Shown: positions 45,601-59,319 of the stretch, piece by piece | Layout of the letters: each line of letters begins with the position of its first letter | How positions within the stretch are numbered: the first letter of the stretch is position 1 | Source: Metallyticus violacea | Taxonomy: Eukaryota; Arthropoda; Insecta; Mantodea; Metallyticidae | NCBI GenBank assembly: GCA_030762175.1 | Contig: CM060835.1 | Location: 86,300,001-86,364,000, forward strand | Direction: 5' to 3' | DNA: 64,000 nucleotides | Made by a program: the position numbers and the translations under genes | The notes under the pieces: generated by a model | What the model saw: the letters and a program-made list of their open reading frames with translations, nothing else | Told to the model about the DNA's origin: nothing | Databases searched by the model: none

Positions 45601-48600
45601 CACTTTGACCTGCTGGGGTCCAAGGAAAGGAAATACACGGTTTCCCAGGTCGCCGTATAATGTTCCGGTGTAGGCAGTCCATATTACGCTGTACGGGTTG
45701 GGTAAAAGCAATAGGTGATTCAACAACCGTCTATACCATAGTATGAGAACGTTATAGATATTTCAAACATATATTTATTTTGAAAGTGGTTCGCTTTGTT
45801 TCATTGTCTTTACGCACGTGAACAACACTAAATTCAGCAATTCAGAATCATTTACAGATATAAGAAAGTACACTTAATACAAGAAGGCAAATAGAGGACG
45901 AAATGAACATATATCTGCATTGATTGAACATTATTTATGTACCTTATTTAGCAATTAAAATATTACAGAGAAAATTAAATAATATATCATTTTGTCAATC
46001 TCTAAAGCCCCTATATGGTGCAATTTATGGTATGTATGCAGCGAAAGCAAACGAGGATTCAGCATGAAAAAATGTGCGAAGATTCAGATGTACCGTGTTT
46101 AGGCATGTTTACGCATAACTGCGTACCTCCTTGCAAGGCAGAGCGAAAATAGCGGATTGGGCGATAAATAATGTGAGTGTCCATTTAAATGTTGGAAATT
46201 TGACACCAGAAGATGAAATAATTAAGATGAAGAGGGAGTTAGAAAAAGAATGATAATACATCTGACAATTTTGAAAAAAAAAATGTAATAAAAATCTAAA
46301 AAAAAAAAAAAAAAAAAAAGTGTGGTGGAAACGTAGCTTATTGGTTAAATGTGTGAATAATATTGAAACGGGCAACATAATTATTGCGTGTTTAATTTGG
46401 AGTATGATGTAATGCCTTTTTATGAGAGAATGTATGGTGAAAAATAGCATTGGCAGCCAGAAAGAATATTTTTTCATACACCAATTATGGAACGTACTAT
46501 ATCTTGTAACGTTTATTTATTGAGCAGTTTGACTTTTATGTACACATATGAGAAAGTAAATTACAAATTCAATCAATGCCAACAAATCTTAACAACGCAA
46601 AAGCTTACAGTGATGCACTATTTTATATATGCCTTATTTCATATTGTTTTAGCAGACAATAAACGAGGAAGGTAATCAGGCGGTAACAGTTGGTATTCGT
46701 GTTAGGGGGTGCCAGCTTCAAGTTTCTTGGGCAGGCCTTCCCTGCCTTTGGTTTTTTTTTTGGTTTCCTTTGGTCATTAAGGGGATTGCTATAATTGATA
46801 TTTCCTTTTCACGAATTTTCATACCATTTAATTTCATATACCAGTTCTATATGGTGACCCACTGGAATATGCCGATTTTCAAACCTTCTTGTGGTACACT
46901 CGTTCAGGATTAAATAAAACTACTTTTTCAAGAAACAAACAGCATAATGCAATACAGAGTAAATTACGTATTTACATAGCGGTCCATATCATAACTGTAA
47001 TGCCAGCAGCTTCTGAAAACCGTCATATCCCATTGGGTGACGTGATTTTTAAAAAAGAAGTTCAGATTAATAAATTTCATTTGGATCCTTTTTGGGCTAA
47101 TTATTTACATCCGTTATTGTAACTTGTAAGCAGTTCTTGTGATTAATAAAAACATAATGCATTAAAACTGTGAATAACTGTGAAAAAGGGGAATACGAAC
47201 AATTCATAACTACTGAAATAAACCATCCCAAAAAGTTAGCGCTTTTTGCGAACCCGTCCAATGTCTCTTGTTTCAGTTGTTCCTCCTTACAGCACAGCCG
47301 CCCTGGCAGAAGTTATATAGCTATATTAATCAAATAACACTTCCGCACCTCGGCCAGAAAATTGAAGAGCCGCTGTTCACATTCAAAATGGCGCAGTAAA
47401 AGCACTTTTATCTCTACTGCAGACACTTCTATTTTCTGTGCTTCCTCTTTACGTGCTCTTATGCACCCTCGTTCACGTCGAGGCGCTTCCCGCTCTTTTT
47501 AAAATATTCTGATTTATGTACATTTATTAACGTTTCCTTTGACTGCACCTCCCAGAGAAGCTTTCTGTAAACGCTACGTTTTTAGAATAAGAAATTGGCT
47601 GGGAAGGTTTGAAATTCACTTTTCTTTCTTTCTTCTGAGATTTCTATTGGATAACATTCAAACAATATGCTGCATGGAAGGGGAAAAAATAGAGAGTGAT
47701 TTTGTGACGGCATATTTTACAATATTTATTACGTTAAGTCTAAACTTAGTTCAAAATGCCCAACGAAAGCGAAAATGCCATTTTTTAAAATTCTTATGAT
47801 TATTGGTTACTCTAGTTAATACTTTTAGATTTGTTTCTCTTATTTTGTTGGTTACCGACCGATCAAATCTGTTTAACATAAAACAATCTCATTTAAATTA
47901 TTTTGATAATTTATAGTTATAAACGTTTCAAATTAAAATAATGGTTAAAACCAGAGAAAGGCAATACAATGTGATTTTTTTAAATGGGCTATGATCAGAA
48001 AACGCTATTTTTAAAAAAAATTAAAGAACGAAAAGTCCGTCACACAGGAACTGCTTAAACTAAGCGAATTCCCCAATAAATTGAACAACATTAAAAATTA
48101 ATATAAAATCAAAATTAGGCGTTATTAATTAATGAAATGAAATATGTTATGGTACTATTAAATGGTATTAGGGGAACAAAATTTGAATTCTTGCAATACA
48201 AAAGAGAAACCACATTTTAGAATTATTATTATTATATTATTATTATTATTATTATTTATTTTTATAATTGAGATTTAAATGCAAAAATGAATGGTATACT
48301 ATTAATTAAATTGAATACATTACTACTGATGGATAAAGGTATACTGTGTAGATATTTTTATGCATTTTTAAATGTAATCATATTTATGCACTGAGCCCTT
48401 GATATCATCTTTCCACTGAAATATTGGCAAATAACAGAAAGTTTCGACTTAAATTGTATATAAAGAAGAAAATGTTCATATGTTTCCATAAAACAAAAAC
48501 ATGTTACTGTTCAGAACCAATTACAATGTACTAAACAAATCAACAATATATAATCGAAAGTTCCATCTATATTCAGTGGCTGTGAAATGTTATATGAATT

Positions 48601-49421
48601 TTTATTACGCTAGAAGCATGTAATGCAAGCTTTTTCTGAATGTAATTACAGAGGGCTGTTAGATACAAATATAATTCTCACACACATATTAGATAAATAT
48701 TTTACAGTTGCTATCATTTCGACGATGCTATTGCTAAATATAAAGCGTGTGCATCGTTTTAAATACAGTTTATATCCTGAGTTAATTTGTCCATTTATTT
48801 TGAAACAATAGAGAGAAAACTAAACACAAGAGCACTTTTTAAATTCCGGTTTTCAGGTATAACCCTACTGCTAATGGTGCGATTTCTCTGATTTTTAGAA
48901 ACTATTTTTATTGTTTTATTTAAATGCTATATTGGGAAATTCAGTGCAAAAAAAGTAAGAAAACATAAATATTAATGTCACTAGAGCGATTTTCCAATTT
49001 TGAGTTTCAGGTAAACAACCCTTCAAATAGTCTGATTTCAATGATTTTCGGTGAAATTTATTTTAATGAGTTAGTTGAGATAAAATTAAAATTTCGGAGG
49101 CTAGAGCGATTTTTACGTTTAAATTTTTTGCTTTTAGGTTAACCCCCCCCTCCAATGGTCCAAGTTTAACAAAAATTACTACCACTAGACTGTTAAAAGA
49201 CTATATATATATATATATACATATATGAATTAACACTAATAATAAATAATAATAAATGTTATTTATATATATATATAAACAATACTAATAATAAAAATTA
49301 TAAAAATAATAAAAATTGCAATTTCAAGTGTGACTCTTTCTCTGTGTTTTATCTTTATCTACTTTTATTATTAGTGTTAATTTGTTACATTGTTAATAGT
49401 GTTTCTTTATTTTTATGTTTC

Positions 49422-49463
<42 letters not shown>

Positions 49464-49614
49464 CATTTTGAGTACCTTGTAGGCATGATCGATGGAGATT
49501 TTAAGAAGGTTTTCAAAAAGCTTTTGCTTATTTTTCACAGTAGGACAAATTTTATTTTATTGAATGTAATAAAAAGCTGGTGGATTTATGTATTTATTTA
49601 CAAGGTGACTATGT

Positions 49615-49676
<62 letters not shown>

Positions 49677-50282
49677 CTGTAACTGTAAAACACAGTCAGG
49701 CCAAGAGCTTTTAGAACGCCTCTTGTATAACATCTTGTGTATTTTCGTTGGTCTTTATGGATAAATGATTCTGTTGTATAAAGCTAACCGACTGCCGTGT
49801 GGCAGTGCAGACCACATATCTACGTCTACTGGTGTACAATGCCTTTCTTCGTTCGTCCCAAGGACTACCAAGCCTATCCAGGAAACCTAGCTAACTCATT
49901 ACAGCAAGATTATTTGACTTACTGAGCGCAGCTACTTTCTGAAAGTGCATCCATTGCAACCGTAAAAGGCAGATATATCGCAGATAGGTAACATATATAG
50001 TATTTTCTATTGTTACTGAAAGTATAAAATAATACTGTTTTTAAAACTGATAATTTTAAGCACAAATCTGTGCTGAGATGCTGAAAAAGATGCCCCTCAG
50101 CGGCAATACAATGTCGTTTCCTGCATAGGACATTCCTGTATTTTATCTGGTTTTCTTGCATAAGAGCAAGGGATTCAAAACACATTTCTTGATATCTATC
50201 TCTTATAACTTTTTAACATGTTAGCTAAAGTTTCTCTATATGGTACACTTGGAATCATTTTATGGCTTTAACTGAAAGAATC

Positions 50283-50330
<48 letters not shown>

Positions 50331-51374
50331 ATAAAACACTGTTTTTCAAGTCTATATGTAGCGCCATAACTAACAAAAAACGATTAGCACACTATTTACT
50401 CATCATGAAGACACCGAGTAACACACAAACGCCATTGCCACTTGCTGACAAAGCTTTCCTCAAACTAACAATAAGCTGATACCTGCACATGCAATATATA
50501 GCCTTGACGAATCGTGTCTCCCAGTACGCAGTCTCGCTGCGCCGGCCCGTAACTCAATTAACCTTCCTGTATAAAGAACTTGTATGTGCATAAATCCAAG
50601 GAATATCTTTCAAGCCTAGAGACTTATGGAGAACTTATTAAACCTATAAATGTGTAACAATTTTGTCAGAAAGTTACTAGAATGTTTAAAAACTCTTAAA
50701 TCTTGGCCATGGTTATTTTGAAATTGTAAATCATCCTTTATGATTTTGCCGTGTTTGCAAATATTAAAAATTGAAAACATTAAAACGGTTCCTACTTTAT
50801 TGCTTCTGTTTTTGTTAGGGTGCATAATATTAATCAATCAGATCGTGTGTATTTATTCTCTAAACATGAAAAATGTGTGTTAGTATAAAAAGTAGCTCTC
50901 TTAAAATGTTAAAATAAGCTTACTCCAAACTAAGCTTGTGTCTACAGATTTAATTCATGAAAGCGCTGCTCGTAACTGTACCGTATTCATAGGCAAACGA
51001 AGCATGCCTGTTTTTAAGAATAAGGTTATAGAGTGAAATAATCAGAATTATGAGGACCCTTTTCAATGCAAATGGCGATCCCTCTCATCAAGGTACACGC
51101 CGAGGCGCTCCCCTGGGGTTTTATCCATAGGCCGACACCTACTTTCCATAACCAGTCAAACACATGCGCGGATTACCTGCGCCTTCGTTCTCCGTCTAGG
51201 TTGCCAGTACCACTAGCAGTTCGGCCTAATCCAGCATCAGTCTCCGTAGCTCTGCAAGTGAATAAACCTGGCGTTTTAGTCATCTCACTACTACGTCGTA
51301 GTCCATGCCCATAAGGCTTGGGACCGTTTATTTTCGCGACCGTTTTATGTGCAAAATAGATACACCCGCTGAGA
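42603..51374. other. Long AT-rich gene-poor stretch with microsatellites
   Basis: Nearly 9 kb without a recognisable gene or SINE. It contains a poly-A run at 46299-46319, an (ATT) run at 48228-48255, (TA)n at 49203, 49424-49460 and 50287-50327, and (AAT)n at 49617-49675. Frames such as 42853-43218 and 45284-45673 show no domain and fit chance in AT-rich DNA. Confidence 0.55.
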
Positions 51375-51644
51375 GTGCGTTTGAGATCAGAAAACCTAGA
51401 CTGTAAACGCTCGCATTCTAACGTCTCTAAAGAAAGATGTTATTGTGTTGGAGCACCTTGCCTAACTTATGATAAAAAAAAAAATAAGCAGAAACAAACG
51501 TGGGTGCACACAGTAAATAGTGAGAGATATTTGTGTAATAATTCTTACTCATTGCGTCCTCGACTGCGTGAAGATAGTGAAATGTTAAATAAATTTATAA
51601 ATTCAGCATCATTTTTACGAATTTTGTTAATATATATAAGATAG
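51375..51644 (+). pseudogene. Harbinger-like transposase N-terminal remnant
   Basis: The frame opens at GTG rather than ATG. It contains KQKQTWVHTVNSERYLCNNS followed by YSLRPRLREDSEMLNKFI, paralleling the WVH(P)(I/V)N..R...G.(F/Y)..L...LR.D...F..F.RMS block at the start of arthropod Harbinger/ALP1-like transposases. No nuclease domain follows, so it is a fragment. Confidence 0.45.
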
Positions 51645-51759
51645 CATATTGCTGCCGTTTTCTTATTTTTATGTTATTATTGCTCGCAAGCTATGCCCCA
51701 CAATTCAGGATGAATATCCACTTGATTAGTCAATCCCTCTGTATTCATTCTTGATATCT

Positions 51760-52369
51760 CGGAATTATACTAGATAACAAACTCAACTGGAGACAGCACA
51801 TAAATAGCTTAATAATAAAACTACGGCACCAAAATATACAACTAAAGTATCTGCTTCAAGGATTATCACCTTTACCAGTTTATTTAAAAAAAAAAAAAAC
51901 AAATCTACTTCTCAATCATAAGACCTATCTGTCTATATGGCTGCGCAATGGAGTTCAGCTTCCGATTCAGAATTGAAAAGAATTCAAACCTCCAGGTGCA
52001 GGTTCTTCGCCTTATCGCGATGCATCGTGGTACATCCGCAATGAAACTGTACATAAAAATTTACACATTCAAACAGTGAACTTGGCCTTCCTCCTGCTAC
52101 AAACGACTTCATCCCAGCTTTTTAAATCACTAATGAACTTCTGAGCAACCTTCCAACCAACTACCTCTATCGCGACAGCTTCGAAGACTGCACCGAAATC
52201 GACGTTCATATTTATTGCAAGATAATTGCACATTAGCACATTGTAATGAGGACAGCCGCTGGGCTGCAACCTCAACTCACGTGTCTTGTATCGTATTTAT
52301 ACTATGTTATAGTATTTTTGCAGAATTGTACCATACATATTGTGTAATAAAGTTTACAACTTATAAAAA
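51760..52369 (+). pseudogene. jockey-type LINE 3' end (reverse transcriptase tail)
   Basis: The translation GIILDNKLNWRQHINSLIIK, then (after a frame change in a poly-A run) FSIIRPICLYGCA and VQVLRLIAMHRG, matches the conserved region after the palm of LINE reverse transcriptases (YLG..LD.KL.W..HI....RP...YG...W....LQ..Q.K.LR.I). The 3' part encodes FIPAFKSLMN-like residues in another frame and ends with AATAAAG at about 52350 and a short A-run. It is a 5'-truncated, decayed copy. Confidence 0.7.
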
Positions 52370-54420
52370 AATCCACTCTTGAACAGCACCTGACGATATG
52401 TACGCGAACTGTTGCATTTCTTTCTTTAGTAATTTGAGCGAGGCCGCAGTCTGCAGATTACGCCAGTTATAGCATTTCAGCTCTGCTCCCCGCTAGAAGG
52501 TGCGCTTTACGGACGCTTTCTTAAGTGTCCTTCATTACACGAAGATCAATGTTTGCTGTTACATAAGGTGCTTGAATGAACGAATGAATGAAAACTAAAA
52601 CTAATCTACACGTACTCAAAATATAAGCTCATATGTCCCCAACCAAAGTCGCGGTAACATATCACCCCACAGAGTGGCGGCGTGTGCCCTCCCTTTAAAC
52701 GACTTCTGCGAATGCAGCGAACTTGGTATGCGTATGTGTAAAGAAAACAGGCTAGGGCACATTCTCCTTGTGTGCAGGCTTAGAAGGGCAGACTGCTTTG
52801 GTTTAAAAGGAGTTGAATTTGTTATGAAGCTGATGGGCAATGGGATTAAAGGGGTATCACAGTGAAACTTCACGAAGAGTACGCAGATATGCGCATGCGC
52901 ACTGAACCTGTCCTCCCTATCGTAGTGCCTGCAAGGGGAGCTTCCCTAAACGATTCGTCGTGAGGTTAACGTTATTACTTCCCACCGGCTGTTTGCCCTT
53001 TCGCACCAATGGCTCTCTAGTAATCTAAATATAAGAAACTCTTCCATTATAAAGGCAACTCAACTAGCGTATTCTTGAATGACATTACGTTTTAAAAAGA
53101 ACTAGCATTATCATAAATAAGAGTAAACCCGACTGATTACGAAAGGAGGCTTACGGAATTAAATCGGCAATTTTGTCACTTTTGCCTATCACAGATTAGT
53201 TGAATATCTTAATACACTGTCAGGAAGGGGGGGAAAAAAGGCGATGTCGCGGACAGTTGCTTAAATATACTGCTGCACTCTAAGTATTTATATTTATTGC
53301 TGACAATTCTTGTTTCTGAACAAGAGTAGGTAACGGAACTATTAACAAAGATCTGAAATGCATGAAACATTTAAGTGAAGGTGAATTATTTATTTTAGTA
53401 ATCTTGTATCAACATTTGATATAAATTGAACATATAAAATCACTTTTGACTATATTTTCGAGAAAAGTGAAAGTGTTTTGTTTTTTATTTGTGTAAGCAT
53501 TTTTTTCTGGCAGTATATTTTTGTAAATCAGTGTGATAAATTCACATTCGTTTGTGCCCACCATCTAAAATGTGCACTAGCCGCCACTGCCCTACAGAAT
53601 GCAACCACCCGGATAGCCGATAACTGCCCGAGGGGAATGTCCGGGCCGGTGTACTTCTAGTAACGTCTGAAGTCCGCGGTGCGGGCACCAGAGCATCTGA
53701 AGTAGTCGGAACCCTCCCTTACGAAAACGGCATCCTATACGCAAGCTTATTTTACTGTCACATGTGAGGATGAATGAACCCTACGGCACCACAAACAACT
53801 AAGGTTTTCAGACATGCAGCTGGTGCTCTTCCGGTCGAAGTGCCCCAGTACCTCTCTCCGTGATCAGAGACAATCAGAAGCCGAAAGATGGCATAGTCCT
53901 CGTCAGAATGACAGCAGATTTTAACATGAAATGGAGATAAAGATGAGGTGAAAAGCAAGAAGAAAATGGAGGATGTAGAATAAATTAAATTGAAGGGAAG
54001 GAAACACGCGAGAAAAAGTTTAAAAACTCGACCTTACACCTTGTTTCAATTTGAACTAAGGAAAAGCAATAAAGAGATCATGGATAGAACCTAAAGTACG
54101 CAATTTTGAACAGAATTAAACTTGTCTATAATTACTCGTAACAAGCAACTGGGACATAAAGAGGTGATTTCTCTCTTGGGATGTTTTATATGTTAACTTC
54201 TCAGTACTTTTCCCATGTCCATGTGTTTCTTGCTTTTTGTATAGTGTAATTTCTAAATACTCCTGTATTATCCATTCATAACATAATTTTCATAAAAAAT
54301 CCATTCAAAGGGCATTCAGCTAATGCAGTTCTCCCATAATTTCATTTGGATATTTGGTTAAAATTAAAATATGCTTGTTTAACTAGCCTCTCAGAATAGT
54401 ACTAAAAGAAAGGGAGATAT
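52370..54420. other. Intergenic; possible LINE-like fragment 52660-52865
   Basis: The plus frame 52674-52865 includes CECSELGMRMCKENRLGHIL followed by LVCRLRRAD, reminiscent of the C-terminal Cys/His tail of LINE ORF2 (C.C....T..HIL..C). The match is short and uncertain. The remainder shows nothing. Confidence 0.3.
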
Positions 54421-54429
54421 TTGACTTTT

Positions 54430-54810
54430 GACTTTCTCCACCAAGAAGCTTGGGATCTTTGCAGTCAAATTAGGATGTCAGAAAGATTCCCCTGCATTTC
54501 AGTCCTTCCGGTTGAAATGACGTTCGCTTCCATTCTGTTCTCGTGCGGTGAGAGTTGGGCTCAAAGCGATGGAATCATGAGCCATCAACTGTCACAATGC
54601 TCTATAGAAATCCTTCACTTTCCTCTCGATATCGATTGACATGGCTGCCGACAGATCATCATGTGCTCTGCTTTCTGATCGATACAGAGGCTGCTCGCAA
54701 ACGTAACCACAAACATTCCCATACTCCGAAACACCATCAAGAACTTTGTGCATGTTTCAGATCGACATGCAGTGCTTTGAAAAGTGCTTGTTGTTGCATA
54801 TTCTGTAGAA
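54430..54810 (-). pseudogene. mariner-like transposase central remnant
   Basis: Minus-strand translation around 54760-54480 gives KVKDFYRAL, TVDGSW, HRFEPNSHRTRTEWKR. This corresponds to FL..(I/V)VT.DETW.H...P..K....EW.. of mariner proteins, with the first catalytic Asp present as TVDG. No terminal repeats or other motifs were found nearby. Poly-A at 54911-54940 lies beyond it. Confidence 0.5.
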
Positions 54811-54909
54811 CAAAGCATGAAAAATTCAACATGTGTTATGTATTCCTCTTGCTAGTGACAACCAATATTGCGAAACTTCTTTACAGCATTTGAGGCAGGA
54901 GTCAAACAG

Positions 54910-54940
<31 letters not shown>

Positions 54941-55812
54941 ATTACGGACGGAACGATCCACTAAATTCAAGTACCTTGCCGATGCTCTAACCATATCCTT
55001 CTGGCTCTCGTTTCAAGTCTTTGCTTAGCATCAAAGTAATACCAAATTATTTAAATCAGCATTTATCAGAAAAACTCTATGTTCTGTAATTAACTCACTT
55101 CCATTAAGTCGTATTTTTGCTTGTGCTCTTTTAGCAACATCTGCCTTCCTTACCGTGAAGATCCTGAATTTCATCTTTATTTTGTTTGTTCGTTAATTAT
55201 AATTGGTTACATTTGCATGACACTATAAGAACTGTGAAGGCGGAGTGTATGGAATCATTTTACTTCCCGGGAACCAATGCTGCTAACTGTGGCTCACTTT
55301 TGTTACTTACTTTCCTACTTACCAACTTACTTTCTGATGTCTTATTTATTTTGATGCATCGATCCTTAATTTCTTTACACAAGCACGTGTACAACTTCTT
55401 TAATTAGGTAACCGCTGAACGGCACTTTCCCACTGTAATTTCCCGAAGATTTGGGTGCAGCTACAAATAAATTACTTTTGTGAAATACATCGGTTTAGAG
55501 TCATACTCTTTCATACATGGATTTTGAACTGACAACAATTAATGATAATTAGTATAATAGAATTACTTGGTTAAAATGTTTTTCTTCAGTTGTGTTTACA
55601 TTACTAGAACTCCAATCTCCAATACTAACAATGTTTATTGTTAGTTAGTTTATTGTTGATTGTAATGTCATGGGACTGCTTTTTAAACTTTAACCACTTT
55701 TTAAAGCAGCTCAATCATACTTTACTTCTTAAATACTGTAATTATTATTTGTATCTTCATTTTCCTCGTCCATTTTTGCCTCTTCACACTTATGTAGCGT
55801 TATTCTAAATAA
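54811..55812. other. Intergenic, no gene; poly-A 54911-54940
   Basis: A 30-base A-run followed by unique AT-rich sequence. Confidence 0.5.
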
Positions 55813-57030
55813 TTGTCGGGGTTATAAAAATTCATAACTCACAGTGCAATTGACGTAGGAATATGAATCTTGTTTTATTGTGTACTGTACCTCATAACTT
55901 TTTACATACATTACAAATGCTCGATATGTGCGCCTTTGTAACTCTGCACACATCTCTCGATAGTCCATCTCTTCCCACACACGAGTCAACATGGCAACGG
56001 TGATGGTTTCGAGGGCGACTCGGATGCGCTGCTTCAGTTCCTGAATATCCACCGGTAGAGGAGGAACAAACACCTGATCTTTAACATATCCCCACAGCAA
56101 GTTCTTGGTTTAAAATGCCCTGATCTCCCTGTGGAAATGAGGTGGTGCACCATCCTGTTGCAGCACGTAATCGTCCCTGTTGTCACTCAACTGGGGTAAC
56201 AGCATGTACAGGTAAATCAGCCCCGTCACTGTCTATACATTGAAGATGAACGGGCCGTAGACCTTCGTGTTTGAAACGGCACAGAACACATTCATCTTAG
56301 GGGAGTCTCGCACATGTTCCAGATAGCAATGGGGGTTCGTTGTACCTCAAATGCGAACGTTTTGCTTGTTGACCTATCCATTCACATGAAAAGTAGCTTC
56401 GTCACTGAAAACTAATCAGTCAAGAAAACCATCATCTTCTTCAAAACGTTCCTGCATTGCCATGCAAAAGTTGAAACGTAGGACTTTGTTAGGTGTTAGA
56501 GCTTGGCGCAATTGTAGCCGATATGGCTTTACCTTTAGGTGCCTTCGTAACACACACCATACTGTGGTTTGAGGAGCTTGCAGTTCCCTGCTACATCTCG
56601 TAGTTGATTTCTTAGGATTACGGAGATAAACGTCCCTAATCCGATTCACATCCGCTTCTGACCCAGCTGGACGCCCACTGCTTTTCCCTTTGCACAAACA
56701 ACCTGTGTCCACAAATTGTGCGTACCATCTACGAATAGAGTTGTCGGAAAGAGACTCCTTCCCCTATTTTGTCCGAAATTGGCGCTGGACTATGGTAACG
56801 GGTCGGCGTTGATGATATTCAAGAGTACAAAAAGCTTTCCCCTTATCGCTAACCGCCATTTTGATAAACATTGCTGTTACTGCCATCTGGTGGTAACTGA
56901 TGTCAGGTGGTAACTGATGTCACTACAGTTGATGCAAAACAAAACTTTGACAGTTTGTCTAACCGTTACTGCAACAATAAAAAATTATGGTTTCCACGTT
57001 TTCTAAAAAAAATTCACGAACCCCCACAAT
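55813..57030 (-). mobile_element. IS630/Tc1-like DNA transposon, about 1.2 kb
   Basis: The ends TGTCGGGGTTATAAAAATTC (55813) and, inverted, ATTGTGGGGGTTCGTGAATT (ending 57030) are imperfect terminal inverted repeats. The interior is a single minus-strand transposase pseudogene. Confidence 0.7.
55822..56859 (-). pseudogene. IS630-like transposase, frameshifted and core-deleted
   Basis: The ATG is at 56859 (MAVSDKGKAF). An HTH-containing N-terminus follows, with GKSSGRPAGSEADVNRIRDV and VWCVLRRHLKVKPYRLQL. Next is SDEATFHVNGQVNKQNVRI (first catalytic Asp), then LQQDGAPPHFHRE (second Asp). The segment that should carry SPDLTPCDFF and the third Asp is deleted, and the frame resumes at LWGYVKDQVFVPPLP to the C-terminus at 55822. 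Several stops lie between. Related in motif style to the 12290 relic. Confidence 0.75.
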
Positions 57031-58066
57031 CATTTTGAATAATCTTGTATTATTTTCTATGAACTTCATATACCTGTTTTTCATTGGCTTTAAGGTTTAA
57101 TCTAATACAACTCTCATTGGTAGCTTTTCCCATTTTAGGTGTAATTTGTTCTCCCCAATTTTTTTTTTTGTTTCTTATCTTTCCAAATAATAATGCCAAG
57201 TGCTATATGCTTTGCTATACAGCGGACAGTAGCCAATAATATGCTCCCATTTAGGCGTGTTAAATGTATTATTCCTATAGTAGCACATGCCTCCTACCCA
57301 ATTTATCACATAAATCTATATATTTCTCTCTTTCTAATATATTATATGGGTGTGTATAGACTTATAGCGATTTCCTTTATTTAAGCTAACTAGCTAGCAT
57401 CGCTTTTCTATATATATATATATATATACATATTCTTTAGTACCTGTTTATGTTAATCAGCTTCAAATTATCATTCGAGACTCTTTCAAAAGCATTGCCC
57501 GAACACAATCATTATATCAGTTAATTTTGCCTTTCACTGAAAGCCTATTTAGTCATAAACAATATTAAGTCTCATGTAACTCCTACCTTTGTTTTCCTTA
57601 TTCTAAACATAAAGCCAAAAACTAACTGTTAAGCTTATATAGATTAAGCACCAAGAATTAAGTTGCTTCTAATGTCGAACAAAAATTTCTGAAAAAAACA
57701 AACCTAAGCTATCAAAAGTGCATTACTGCATTAGAAGATTTCCAAAACGACATTGTTCCGAACAGTTCTCAGATACTCAACATCTAAAATAACTTTAGAA
57801 ATGAGAAAGAAAATCAATTACAATGGGGTACCTTCTGTTTGTGGCATGTGAAAAGCATTAGTTTGAAGGAATAGGAAAGTAAATGAGAGTACGTGCGTAA
57901 TATTAAAAATAGAAATATAAAACCATTCCATTTCACTACTTAAGGCGAGTTTCTATCTTATAAGTTTAAAATGCAATGCATTAGTTGCGGGACACGTTCT
58001 TAGGAAATGCCATCGTCAGTGAGGTTAACAGGTATAAGAAGATTTAAAGGAGTCTTCGCCTCTTAC
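57031..58066. other. AT-rich intergenic with (TA)n
   Basis: (TA)n at 57411-57428. No gene recognised. Confidence 0.5.
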
Positions 58067-58956
58067 GAGGGACATTCAAAAAGTTTTGCAACCAGGCTAT
58101 TCATTGTTGCGCAATAATATGTAGATTGTAACTAACGCAATAATCTTAAGCTATCAAAATATACATAAGTGCAAGTTTAAACTTGCACAGTCACTGTCGT
58201 ACAGATTTTTGAGTTCAGTCCTGTGTCAACAGCTGGTGAAAAATAATGATTATTGCTAAAGAAAACTTTAGGTTCTATATTTTCACATGCAATAAGCCAG
58301 GTGAAGGATCTAAACATTCACGTAGACTTGCGAGCTGTTCATGGTGATTTAGTGTGTTCATTTGATGCCATTGCAAGATATTTTCAATCATTTCAAGAAT
58401 GGCGAGAGACTGAAAGACACCCTCTCTATGGCCGGCCTAGGGAAGCTGTGAACGAGAGATCAATTCAAAAAGTGAGGAAAATCAAGATATGACGGGCCAT
58501 TAGTGGTTAGTGGAAGGAATGACAATGAATGGAGAATACTATGGCACTTACATTTTGGGTCCTTTATTTGAAGGTGGTGGTGTTCAAAGCCAGGAACTTC
58601 AAAGTTGCTGCTTTTGCATGACAATGCGTGTTCTCACAGAACAGCTACAAATTTTGAGGAAACTAGAAGTCGCAGAAGTCCAGTTACTTGATCACCATCC
58701 TACAACCCTGATCTTGCACTGTGCATTCTGGTTGTTTCCTAGAGTGAAATATTTTCAATGAGTGCAGGACCTTGCTCAAGCTATAAATGCAGCTCTGTTG
58801 ATAATACCTAAGTCCCAGTACCGCAGTACTTTTGACAAGAGGTTGCACCATCTAAACTGTGTGTGGAGAGAGATGGACAGCACTTTGAAGGATTGTGAGA
58901 ATAAATTTTTGAATTTTGTCCTCAGCTTGGACTTATGAACTTTTTGAAAAGGAATT
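58067..58956 (+). mobile_element. mariner-like element, decayed
   Basis: The 5' end GAGGGACATTCAAAAAGTTT and 3' end AACTTTTTGAAAAGG (58938) form short inverted termini. The interior is about 890 bp, shorter than a full mariner, so it has internal deletions. Plus-strand coding includes VCSFDAIARYFQSFQEWRET and GRPREAVNERSIQKVRKIKI (N-terminal HTH and linker). Later come a catalytic-like NSYKF segment and DKRLHHLNCVWREM near the end. Stops are frequent. Confidence 0.6.
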
Positions 58957-59319
58957 TAAAAATGCACAATGTGGTTGGCTTTATAATATTAATAAGTAAA
59001 ACTACAGAAGGCAACAGATAGTACTGCAGCATTTTCTCAAGAATTAAGGAGGAAAAATAGCTTGTTGAGAAGTCCAGCAAAAAGTAACTTCTCGAAACTT
59101 AAAAACAAACATTTACAACTTTGATATTAGAACAACGTACACTCCATACCGAGTATAACAAATTCTATGTGGGCTTTCCTCTGTAGAGAACTATGAAACA
59201 GTAAAGCGAATAGATATTATTCTTGAGTATTTAAGGTAAAAATCAGACTTTGAACCCCAACGAAACCACATACAGAACGAGTTATACACAACTAACACAT
59301 TTCTTTCTTTATTTATTTC
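58957..59319. other. Intergenic, no gene seen
   Basis: Unique AT-rich sequence between two transposon relics. Confidence 0.45.

Noticed and set aside
49344..49682. Plus-strand frame with Ile-Tyr and poly-Asn runs
   Set aside because: It is made of (TA)n and (AAT)n microsatellites; frames at 38883-39150 are rejected for the same reason.
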